A stretch of 45,235 bases of DNA, from NCBI GenBank assembly GCA_018268455.1, contig JAFDWM010000012.1, positions 1 to 45,235 on the forward strand, read 5' to 3'. The DNA comes from Actinomycetota bacterium (GTDB lineage Bacteria > Actinomycetota > Actinomycetes > Actinomycetales > Microbacteriaceae). Each line of letters begins with the position of its first letter. The first letter of the stretch is position 1. The notes under the pieces were generated by a model, which worked only from the letters and a program-made list of their open reading frames with translations, did not search any database and had not been told where the DNA came from. A program made the translations under genes and the position numbers. Shown in pieces: positions 5,980 to 13,276 of this stretch.

Positions 5980-7659
5980 GTGGCCGAATACATCTACTCC
6001 ATGGTCCGCGCCCGCAAGGCGGTCGGCGACAAGCTGATCCTCGACGATGTCACCATGGCGTTCCTGCCCGGGGCGAAGATCGGGATGGTCGGCCCCAACG
6101 GCGCCGGAAAGTCGACGATCCTGAAGATCATGGCCGGCCTGGACACGCCCTCGAACGGCGAAGCCAAGCTCACCCCCGGCTTCAGCGTCGGGATCCTCAT
6201 GCAGGAGCCCGAGCTCGACGAGACCAAGACGGTGCTCGAGAACATCCAGGAAGGCGTCGCGATCAAGGCGAAGGTCGACCGGTTCAACGAGATCTCCGCG
6301 CAGATGGCCGACCCCGACGCCGATTTCGACACGCTCCTCGCCGAGATGGGCGTGCTGCAGGAGGAGATCGATGCCGCCGACGGCTGGGATCTCGACTCGC
6401 AGCTCGAGCAGGCGATGGATGCGCTGCGCACACCGCCCGGCGATGAGCCGGTCACCAACCTGTCCGGCGGCGAGAAGCGTCGCGTCGCGCTGGCGAAGCT
6501 GTTGCTGCAGAAGCCCGATCTGCTGCTCCTCGATGAGCCGACCAACCACCTCGACGCCGAGAGCGTGCTGTGGCTGGAGAAGCACCTGCAGGCCTACAAG
6601 GGCGCGGTGATCGCGATCACCCACGACCGGTACTTCCTCGACAACATGGCCGAGTGGATCGCCGAGGTCGACCGCGGCCGGCTGATCGGCTACGAGGGCA
6701 ACTACTCCACCTACCTGGAGAAGAAGGCCGAGCGCCTCGACATCCAGGGCAAGAAGGACGCGAAGCTCGCCAAGCGCCTCAAGGACGAGCTCGAGTGGGT
6801 GCGCTCGAGCGCCAAGGGTCGCCAGACCAAGTCGAAGGCCCGTCTTGCCCGCTACGAGGAGATGGCAGCCGAGGCGGAGCGGACTCGCAAGCTCGACTTC
6901 GAGGAGATCCAGATCCCCGCAGGTCCGCGCCTGGGCAGCGTCGTGATCGAGGCCAAGAACCTGCAGAAGGGCTTCGGCGACCGCTCGCTCATCGACGGAC
7001 TCAGCTTCAGCCTGCCGCCGAACGGCATCGTCGGCGTGATCGGGCCGAACGGCGTCGGCAAGACGACGCTGTTCAAGACGATCGTCGGTCTCGAGCCGCT
7101 CGACGGCGGCGAGCTGAAGGTCGGCGAGACCGTGAAGATCAGCTATGTCGACCAGTCGCGCGCCAACATCGACCCCGACAAGACGCTGTGGGAGGTCGTC
7201 TCGGACGGCCTGGACATCATGATGGTCGGCAAGACCGAGATCCCGTCCCGCGCGTACGTCTCCAAGTTCGGCTTCAAGGGCCCGGACCAGCAGAAGAAGG
7301 CCGGGGTGCTCTCCGGCGGTGAGCGCAACCGTCTGAACCTGGCGCTCACGCTCAAGGAGGGCGGCAACCTGCTGCTGCTCGACGAGCCGACCAACGACCT
7401 CGACGTCGAGACGCTCGGATCGCTCGAGAACGCCCTGCTCGAGTTCCCCGGCTGCGCGGTGGTCATCACCCACGATCGCTGGTTCCTCGACCGGATCGCC
7501 ACGCACATCCTCGCCTACGAGGGAACCGACGAGAACCCCGACCAGTGGTACTGGTTCGAGGGCAACTTCGAGTCCTACGAGGCCAACAAGATCGAGCGCC
7601 TCGGCGCCGACGCGGCCAATCCGCACCGCTCCACGCACCGCCGGCTGACGCGTGACTGA
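5980..7659 (+). CDS. ettA: ABC-F protein, energy-dependent translational throttle EttA
   Basis: A 559-residue cytoplasmic ABC-F ATPase that binds the ribosomal E site and couples initiation to ATP level. Two ABC domains lie in tandem with no membrane part. The first Walker A is GPNGAGKST (38-46) with signature LSGGEKRR and Walker B LLLLDEPTNHLD. The second Walker A is GPNGVGKTT with signature LSGGERNR and LLLLDEPTNDLD. The N-terminus AEYIYSMVRARKAVGDK is the EttA signature, so the start is the GTG at 5980, preceded by AGAAGGA, and not codons further upstream. The length fits EttA (about 555-560). Its last codons overlap the next gene by 8 bases, so the two are translationally coupled. Confidence 0.96.
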   Translation: MAEYIYSMVRARKAVGDKLILDDVTMAFLPGAKIGMVGPNGAGKSTILKIMAGLDTPSNGEAKLTPGFSVGILMQEPELDETKTVLENIQEGVAIKAKVDRFNEISAQMADPDADFDTLLAEMGVLQEEIDAADGWDLDSQLEQAMDALRTPPGDEPVTNLSGGEKRRVALAKLLLQKPDLLLLDEPTNHLDAESVLWLEKHLQAYKGAVIAITHDRYFLDNMAEWIAEVDRGRLIGYEGNYSTYLEKKAERLDIQGKKDAKLAKRLKDELEWVRSSAKGRQTKSKARLARYEEMAAEAERTRKLDFEEIQIPAGPRLGSVVIEAKNLQKGFGDRSLIDGLSFSLPPNGIVGVIGPNGVGKTTLFKTIVGLEPLDGGELKVGETVKISYVDQSRANIDPDKTLWEVVSDGLDIMMVGKTEIPSRAYVSKFGFKGPDQQKKAGVLSGGERNRLNLALTLKEGGNLLLLDEPTNDLDVETLGSLENALLEFPGCAVVITHDRWFLDRIATHILAYEGTDENPDQWYWFEGNFESYEANKIERLGADAANPHRSTHRRLTRD

Positions 7660-8182
7660 GATCGGCGGCGCGGACGCTTCCGCCGCGGCGACGGCGGAGG
7701 CCGTCGCCGCGGGAGAGCGCCTGCACATCCCGATCCAGCTGCGCTGGGGCGACCTGGACGCGTTCAACCACGTCAACAACACCTCGATGCTGAAGCTGCT
7801 CGAGGAGGCGCGGGTGCGCGCTTTCTGGCGTCCGGGCGAGGGCGAGCACGGACCCAGCACGGCCGTGCTCGACTCCGGACTGGACGCGGGAGTGCTGACG
7901 CTCGTCGCACGCCAGGAGATCGAGTACTTCGCGCCGGTGCCGTATCAGCGCCACCCGCTCGAGGTGCAGATGTGGTTCGGAAAGGTCGGTGGGTCCAGCG
8001 TCGAGGTCTGCTACGAGGTGTTCAACGATCCGTCGTTCGAGGAGCGCGTGGTCTACGCGCGGTCGACGGCCGTGATCGTGCTCGTGAACGCCGAGACCGG
8101 ACGCCCGACCCGGATCAGCCCGGAGATGCGCACCGCATGGGCGCCGTACTTCGGCGCGCCGATCAGCTACGCACACCGCTGA
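7652..8182 (+). CDS. Hotdog-fold acyl-CoA thioesterase (4HBT family)
   Basis: A 176-residue single-hotdog protein, probably a cytoplasmic thioesterase that hydrolyses acyl-CoA. The family motif RWGDLDAFNHVNNTSML holds the catalytic Asp and the HVNN turn. The rest follows the YbgC/FcbC pattern (EIEYFAPVPYQ, then SARSTAVIVLVN-like strands). The GTG start overlaps the last codons of ettA by 8 bases. The first ~25 residues are low-complexity Ala/Glu. This ettA-thioesterase pairing with no spacing argues for one operon, although a functional link is not obvious. The substrate is unknown. Confidence 0.88.
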   Translation: MTEIGGADASAAATAEAVAAGERLHIPIQLRWGDLDAFNHVNNTSMLKLLEEARVRAFWRPGEGEHGPSTAVLDSGLDAGVLTLVARQEIEYFAPVPYQRHPLEVQMWFGKVGGSSVEVCYEVFNDPSFEERVVYARSTAVIVLVNAETGRPTRISPEMRTAWAPYFGAPISYAHR

Positions 8183-8192
8183 GAGGCGACGA

Positions 8193-9077
8193 TCAGGGCG
8201 ACGGCACCCGGATCGTGATCTCCTGCGCCACGCTGGCGACCAGGTCTCCGTCGCGGGTGTAGATCCGGCCGTGCGCCAGTCCGCGCCCGCCGCGCGCGTT
8301 CGGCGAATCCTGCACGTAGAGGAGCCAGTCGTCCACCCGCCCGGGGCGATGCCACCACATCGCGTGGTCGAGGCTCGCGACCTTCAACCCCGGCGTCGCC
8401 CAGCTCAGCCCGTGCGCGCGCAGGATCGACTCCTGGATCGACATGTCGCTGAGATAGGCGAGCGCGGCGCGGTGCAGCGCCGGTGAGTCGGGGAACGGGG
8501 CGCGCAGGCGCATCCACACCGCCTGGCGCGCCGCGGGGGCAACGTCGTTCGTCGCATACAGCGGGCCCTCGACGTGCCGCATGTCGACCGGACGATCGGT
8601 CAGCATCCGCTTGGACAGCGGATGGATGCCGGCGGAGATCTCCTCATCGGGGCGGAGCGATTCCGGATCCGGAATGCTCTCCGGCATCGGCTCGGCATGA
8701 TCGATCCCCGGGTTCTCGTCCTGGAATGACGCGATCATCGAGAAGATCGGCACGCCGTTCTGGTACGCCTGTGCGCGCCGTGTCGAGAAGGACCGGCCGT
8801 CGTGGATCCGGTCGACGGCGATCGTGAGTCCCTGCGTGGCGTCTCCCGGGCGCAGGAAGTACCCGTGCATCGAGTGCGGCACGCGGCCCTCCGGCAGCGT
8901 CCTCTCGGAGGCGATGATCGATTGCCCGAGCACCTGACCGCCGTAGATGCGACCGGTCGGCATCGGGTGCGAGGAGCCGGTGAAGATGTCTTCCGTGGTG
9001 CGTGCATCACTGGATCCGAGGTCCAGGATCCGCCGCAGCATCTCGACAGAGCGCCGGGCATCCTCATCCGATGTCAT
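8193..9077 (-). CDS. tesB: Acyl-CoA thioesterase II
   Basis: A 294-residue double-hotdog thioesterase that hydrolyses medium- and long-chain acyl-CoA in the cytoplasm. The first hotdog has YGGQVLGQSIIAS and HSMHGYFLRPGD. The second ends with WATPGLKVASLDHAMWWHRP. The catalytic Asp is in LAYLSDMSI, with further triad residues (Gln, Thr/Ser) in the C-terminal part, ending GRIYTRDGDLVASVAQEITIR. The length fits TesB (about 285-295). The ATG is preceded by GGAGAGGA. It converges on the preceding thioesterase gene with only 10 bases between stops, so two different thioesterases sit tail to tail. Confidence 0.95.
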   Translation of the reverse strand: MTSDEDARRSVEMLRRILDLGSSDARTTEDIFTGSSHPMPTGRIYGGQVLGQSIIASERTLPEGRVPHSMHGYFLRPGDATQGLTIAVDRIHDGRSFSTRRAQAYQNGVPIFSMIASFQDENPGIDHAEPMPESIPDPESLRPDEEISAGIHPLSKRMLTDRPVDMRHVEGPLYATNDVAPAARQAVWMRLRAPFPDSPALHRAALAYLSDMSIQESILRAHGLSWATPGLKVASLDHAMWWHRPGRVDDWLLYVQDSPNARGGRGLAHGRIYTRDGDLVASVAQEITIRVPSP

Positions 9078-9126
9078 GGGGTCCTCTCCGCCGCGTCACG
9101 GGGCGGTCCGGCCGCGGCCCGATTGC

Positions 9127-9132
9127 TAGTTT
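9127..9132 (+). promoter_or_regulatory. -10 box of the gene at 9140 (leaderless)
   Basis: TAGTTT is followed by seven bases and then the GTG start. Confidence 0.5.
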
Positions 9133-9139
9133 AGAGGGC

Positions 9140-9805
9140 GTGCCCACGCCCCTGATCCTCGCCGATGCCGACACCGCCCGCGACGCGCTCACCTTCGTCT
9201 CCCGGGCCGCGCGTGCCGGCAGCGAGGGAGTCCGGCTGCAGGCCGAGGCCGGTGTGCTCGCGATGACCGCCGCCGCGCTCGCCCCGCAGACACTGTTCGA
9301 TTCGACGCCGACCATCCTTGCGATGCGGATCGTGCGCGCCGACCCCGAGCTGCGCTGCGACATCGTCATCGACGAGCTCGCGGAGACCGAGGACCCCCGT
9401 GCGCTCGCTCTTCCGGACACCGGGCGCAGTCCGTCCTGGGCGGGTGTCGCACCTCCGCGCGGAGGATGGGCGCCGGCCGGCTCGCTCGGATCCGACGTCA
9501 TCGCGCTCCGCGCACAGTGGGGGATCTCCGCCGTCGCACACGGGTCGCCGGAAGGATCGGGGGAGGAGGCCGTGCGCACCCTGCGCGCCGCGATCTGGGG
9601 CGAACCCGACGAGGACCTGCGCGGACTCCCGCGCGGCATCGCCTTCGCCGCGCATGCGTTCGGCTTCGTCTCCGGGGCGGAGCAGGTGCCGATCACCACG
9701 TCCGGCCGATGGACCCGTCTCGCGTTCTCCCGCGGCCACGTGCTCAGCCGCGGTCCCGCCGCGGTGGGGCTGACTCCGGTGCGCGCGACCGGCACCGCGG
9801 GCTGA
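9140..9805 (+). CDS. Conserved-looking protein of unknown function, 221 aa
   Basis: Not recognised. The 221-residue product has no signal peptide or clear membrane helix. The N-terminal ~90 residues look like a mixed alpha/beta domain (LILADADTARDALTFVSRAA, TPTILAMRIVRAD, CDIVIDELAE). A Gly/Pro-rich linker follows (about 100-120), and a second half contains repeated small motifs (RGIAFAAHAFGFVSG). The GTG at 9140 is preferred over an upstream ATG in the same frame because a TAGTTT box lies seven bases before it and the upstream codons overlap the tesB start. It is divergent from tesB and converges on the FAD dehydrogenase gene. Confidence 0.8.
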   Translation: MPTPLILADADTARDALTFVSRAARAGSEGVRLQAEAGVLAMTAAALAPQTLFDSTPTILAMRIVRADPELRCDIVIDELAETEDPRALALPDTGRSPSWAGVAPPRGGWAPAGSLGSDVIALRAQWGISAVAHGSPEGSGEEAVRTLRAAIWGEPDEDLRGLPRGIAFAAHAFGFVSGAEQVPITTSGRWTRLAFSRGHVLSRGPAAVGLTPVRATGTAG

Positions 9806-9829
9806 TCCGACGGCTCCTCGACGACGGGT

Positions 9830-11500
9830 TCAGACCGCCTGTGCTGCTGCCCGGCCTGCATGGCGACCGGAGAACAGGCAGCCGCCGAGGAACGTGCCCT
9901 CGAGCGCCCGGTAGCCGTGCATGCCGCCGCCGCCGAAGCCGCTGGCCTCGCCGGCGGCGAACAGCCCGGGCACGGCCGACCCCGAGGCGTCGAGAGCCCT
10001 GGCGTCCAGATCGGTCTCGACGCCACCCAGCGACTTGCGGGTGAGCACGCGCAGCCGTACGGCGATGAGCGGGCCCGCGGACGGATCCTGCAGCCGATGC
10101 GGCGTCGCGGTGCGCATCAGCCGGTCGCCGCGGTAGGCGCGGGCGGCGCGCAGCATCGCGATCTGCGAATCCTTGGTGAAGTCGTTGTCCATCTCACGGT
10201 CGCGGGCGACGACCTCCTCGCGCACGCGATCGGGATCCAGCAGGTCGCCGCCGGGCAGCTCCGTCATGCGCGCGATCAGGGCGCCGAGGTGGTCGGCGAC
10301 GACGAAGTCCTCGCCGCGGTCCAGGAACGCCTGCACCGGATCCGTCGGGCCCTTCGCAAGCCGGGAGCGCAGCAGCAACGGCACGTCCTTGCCCGTGAGA
10401 TCGGGGTTCTGCTCGCTGCCGGAGAGCGCGAACTCCTTCTCCACGATCCGCCGGGTGGTGACGAACCACGAGTGGTCGTGGCCGGTCGTGCGCAGATGAG
10501 CCAGAGTGCCGAGCGTGTCGAAACCGGGATACAGCGGCACGGGGAGCCGGCGTCCGGTGGCATCGAGCCAGAGCGACGACGGCCCTGGCAGGATCCGGAT
10601 CCCGTGACCGGGCCACACCGGATCCCAGTTTCCGATGCCCTCCACGTAGTGCCACATGCGGTCGCCGTTGATCAGCCGGGCGCCCGCGGCGGACGCGACC
10701 GGCTGCATGGATCCGTCGACGTACGCCGGCACGCCCGTGAGGAGCTCCGTCGGCGGGGTGCCGAGCCGTTGCGGCCACGCGGCGCGCACCAGGTCGTGAT
10801 TGCCGCCGATGCCGCCGGAGCTCACGACGGTGGCACCGGAGGCGATCTCGAAGGATCCGATCGCCTCGCGTCCGCTCGGCTCGCCGCGCTTCGCGGCGGA
10901 GGATCCGAGCACCTCGCCCGACGCACCCGTGACGATGCCGTCACGCGTGATCAGGGCAGTGACGCGGTGCCGGGGGAGCACCACCAGGCGGCCGCTGCGC
11001 TCGGCATCCTCGACGGCCGCCTGGAACGGGGCGACGATGCCGGGCCCGGTACCCCAGGTGATGTGGAAGCGGGGGACCGAGTTGCCCGGCCCCATTGCGC
11101 CGTATCCGCCGCGTTCGGCCCAGCCGACCACCGGGAACAGCCCGACGCCGCGCCCGCGCAGCCAGGAGCGCTTCTCGCCGGCGGCGAACTGCAGATACGC
11201 CTCGGCCCAGCGACGGGGCCAGGAGTCCTCGTCACGGTCGAACCCCGCCGTGCCGAACCAGTCCTGCCGGGCGAGTTCGAGCGAGTCGCGGATCCCCATC
11301 CGGCGCTGCTCGGGGGAATCGATGAGGAACAGGCCGCCGAAGGACCACCAGGCCTGGCCGCCCAGGTTGGTGCGGGGCTCCTGATCGACGATCACCACCC
11401 GCTTGCCTGCGGCGGCCGCCTCTGCGGCGGCGACGAGGCCGGAGAGGCCCCATCCGATGATGAGGACGTCGGTGGTGTGCGTGCTGGTCTTCGCGGTCAT
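9830..11500 (-). CDS. FAD-binding dehydrogenase (fumarate reductase/KSTD superfamily)
   Basis: A 556-residue cytoplasmic flavoprotein. The N-terminus TDVLIIGWGLSGLVAAAEAA is the FAD-binding dinucleotide fold; the usual GxGxxG reads GWGLSG. The glutamate-like partner is in VVIVDQEP. A C-terminal FAD motif, GLFAAGEASGFGGGG, is followed by GTFLGGCLFSGRHAG. The layout matches the fumarate reductase, succinate dehydrogenase and 3-ketosteroid dehydrogenase superfamily, and in particular the class annotated as FAD-binding dehydrogenase in actinobacteria. The substrate is unknown. The start is supported by GGAG just upstream. glbO lies 39 bases upstream on the same strand, so it may be part of that transcript. 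Confidence 0.9.
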   Translation of the reverse strand: MTAKTSTHTTDVLIIGWGLSGLVAAAEAAAAGKRVVIVDQEPRTNLGGQAWWSFGGLFLIDSPEQRRMGIRDSLELARQDWFGTAGFDRDEDSWPRRWAEAYLQFAAGEKRSWLRGRGVGLFPVVGWAERGGYGAMGPGNSVPRFHITWGTGPGIVAPFQAAVEDAERSGRLVVLPRHRVTALITRDGIVTGASGEVLGSSAAKRGEPSGREAIGSFEIASGATVVSSGGIGGNHDLVRAAWPQRLGTPPTELLTGVPAYVDGSMQPVASAAGARLINGDRMWHYVEGIGNWDPVWPGHGIRILPGPSSLWLDATGRRLPVPLYPGFDTLGTLAHLRTTGHDHSWFVTTRRIVEKEFALSGSEQNPDLTGKDVPLLLRSRLAKGPTDPVQAFLDRGEDFVVADHLGALIARMTELPGGDLLDPDRVREEVVARDREMDNDFTKDSQIAMLRAARAYRGDRLMRTATPHRLQDPSAGPLIAVRLRVLTRKSLGGVETDLDARALDASGSAVPGLFAAGEASGFGGGGMHGYRALEGTFLGGCLFSGRHAGRAAAQAV

Positions 11501-11539
11501 GAGATCTCCGTCGAACTCTCGGCTCCTGAAGGGCGGCGG

Positions 11540-11965
11540 CTACAGGGCCGGCCGGCCCTGGGCGTTCGGGCCGATGCCGCTCGGCTCGAACGTGTTCACC
11601 ATGGCATGTGCGGCCCGCTCCAGGTAGTCCCAGAGCGTGGCCTCGTGGATCGGCGCGAGCTGCGCATCATCGACGGCCGTGCGCATGCAGTGCAGCCACC
11701 GATCGCGGGCGTCCGGATCGATGTGGAACGGCACATGCCGCATCCGCAGGCGCGGGTGACCGCGCTGCTCGCCGTACGTCGTCGGCCCGCCCCAGTACTG
11801 CTCGAGGAACATCCGCAGGCGGTCGGCGGCCGGGCCCAGATCCTCCTCCGGGTACATGGGCTTGAGCACCTCGTCGAGTGCGACCTCGCGGTAGAAGACC
11901 TCGACGAGTCGCTGGAACATGGCATGACCGCCGACCTGCTCGTAGAAGGAACTCGGGTCGGTCAT
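11540..11965 (-). CDS. glbO: Truncated haemoglobin, group II (GlbO type)
   Basis: A 141-residue 2-on-2 globin, probably involved in oxygen or nitric-oxide chemistry or electron transfer near the membrane. Family features are [20 protein letters not shown] at the N-terminus, [28 protein letters not shown], and the proximal-His helix (RHVPFHID). A C-terminal Trp ([14 protein letters not shown]) is typical of group II. The length matches GlbO (about 130-140). The ATG overlaps the stop of the upstream mscS gene in an ATGA, so the two are translationally coupled. Confidence 0.93.
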   Translation of the reverse strand: MTDPSSFYEQVGGHAMFQRLVEVFYREVALDEVLKPMYPEEDLGPAADRLRMFLEQYWGGPTTYGEQRGHPRLRMRHVPFHIDPDARDRWLHCMRTAVDDAQLAPIHEATLWDYLERAAHAMVNTFEPSGIGPNAQGRPAL

Positions 11966-13191
11966 CTCTCGTCTCCTGGGTTCGGCGGGTTCTGCGCGTC
12001 CGGTGAGGCCGGCGGATCCGCGGCGGGCGGCAGCGGCAGGCTCTGCGGGGCGGACGGCGGGGTCTTCGGGGGCGCGGCCGGGGCCTTCGGCGTCGCGGGC
12101 TTCTTCGGCGCCGGGGGCCTGGTCACCGCCGGTTCTGTGGCCGCGGGCTTGGCGACCTCGGTCTTCTTCTTGCGCCAGAACCCGCGGTCGGGCGGCGTCG
12201 GGTTGACCGGCGTCGGCCGGGTGCGCGGAGGGTTGGCGCCGTGCACGCGGCGGGCGCCCTCGAAACCGGTGAGATGCACGGCGGCGAGGCTCGGCACGGC
12301 GAGATCCATGTCCCGCATGGCGTCGCGCAGCCGCACACGCAGCTCCTGCGACACGTCATCCATCGCGTTCGCACGGGTCTTCATCACGACTCGGATCACG
12401 AGCGCCTCGCCGGTCACCGATTCCAGACCCCAGATCTCCGGTTTCTCGATGATGCGGGTGCGCCACTTCGGATCCTTCGCGAGCGCCTGCGCGGTCGCGA
12501 GCATCTTCTCCTCGACCACGGCCACATCGACGTCTGCCGGGGCGCCGAGATCGACCACGGCCCTCGCCCAGCCCTGGGACAGGTTGCCGATGCGGGCCAG
12601 CTCGCCGTTGCGCACGTACCAGAGCGTGCCGTTCACATCACGCACCTGGGTGATCCGCACGCTGACGTATTCGACGACGCCGGTGGCCAGGCCGAGGTCG
12701 ACGACGTCGCCGATGCCGATCTGATCCTCGGCGACGATGAACATGCCGTTGAGCACGTCGCGGACGATGTTCTGCGCGCCGAAGCCGAGGCCCGCGCCGA
12801 CCGCCGCCGTGAGCAGGGTGAGTGAGCCCAGCAGCGTGCTGTCCACGACGTTCACGGTCAGCACGATCGCGACCACGACCAGGATCACGTTCACGATGTT
12901 CTGCAGGATCGTGCCCAGCGTCCTGGTGCGCTGCACGAGGCGCATGTCGGAGAGCGGAGAGCGCTCCAGCGCCCTGGTGTCGGTGACCTCGGCCTTCGAC
13001 TTCGCGCCGGCCACGATCCGCCGCACGATGCGCCGGATGACGAAGCGCAGCAGGTACGCGATGAACGCGCACGCGATGATGATGAGGACGATCCTCACCA
13101 GCTTGTCGCCCATGGCCAGGAGCGCGCCGGGCAGACCGGCCCACCAGTTCCCGAACTCGGTCGCCGGATCCGCGAGGTGCACGATGTTCAT
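11962..13191 (-). CDS. Small-conductance mechanosensitive channel, MscS family
   Basis: A 409-residue inner-membrane channel that opens under membrane tension to release solutes in hypo-osmotic shock. Three hydrophobic helices lie near 32-50, 94-113 and 118-150. The pore-lining third helix is Gly/Ala-rich ([23 protein letters not shown]), followed by the MscS beta domain ([21 protein letters not shown] and [13 protein letters not shown]). The C-terminal 85 residues are a Pro/Ala/Lys-rich tail, likely disordered and cytoplasmic. The ATG has GGAG close upstream, and a TAGGAT box lies 8 bases before it. The stop overlaps glbO. Confidence 0.93.
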   Translation of the reverse strand: MNIVHLADPATEFGNWWAGLPGALLAMGDKLVRIVLIIIACAFIAYLLRFVIRRIVRRIVAGAKSKAEVTDTRALERSPLSDMRLVQRTRTLGTILQNIVNVILVVVAIVLTVNVVDSTLLGSLTLLTAAVGAGLGFGAQNIVRDVLNGMFIVAEDQIGIGDVVDLGLATGVVEYVSVRITQVRDVNGTLWYVRNGELARIGNLSQGWARAVVDLGAPADVDVAVVEEKMLATAQALAKDPKWRTRIIEKPEIWGLESVTGEALVIRVVMKTRANAMDDVSQELRVRLRDAMRDMDLAVPSLAAVHLTGFEGARRVHGANPPRTRPTPVNPTPPDRGFWRKKKTEVAKPAATEPAVTRPPAPKKPATPKAPAAPPKTPPSAPQSLPLPPAADPPASPDAQNPPNPGDER

Positions 13192-13238
13192 CGCCTCCGA
13201 TCCTATGGCCGACGCCCTGGGCGGGGTCTGAGCCGGAC

Positions 13239-13254
13239 GCCTGTCTCGACAGGC
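13239..13254 (-). terminator. Possible hairpin terminator after pepN
   Basis: GCCTGTC-TC-GACAGGC is a perfect 7-bp dyad in the 85-base gap between pepN and mscS. No U run follows, so termination strength is uncertain. Confidence 0.35.
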
Positions 13255-13276
13255 CGATCACCCGTCACAGGGGCTG

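Noticed and set aside
9860-12724. A 954-codon open frame on the plus strand opposite the FAD dehydrogenase, glbO and mscS genes
   Set aside because: It is antisense to three recognisable genes, has a low-complexity Arg/Gly/Ala composition and no known domain. High GC content makes such frames common.
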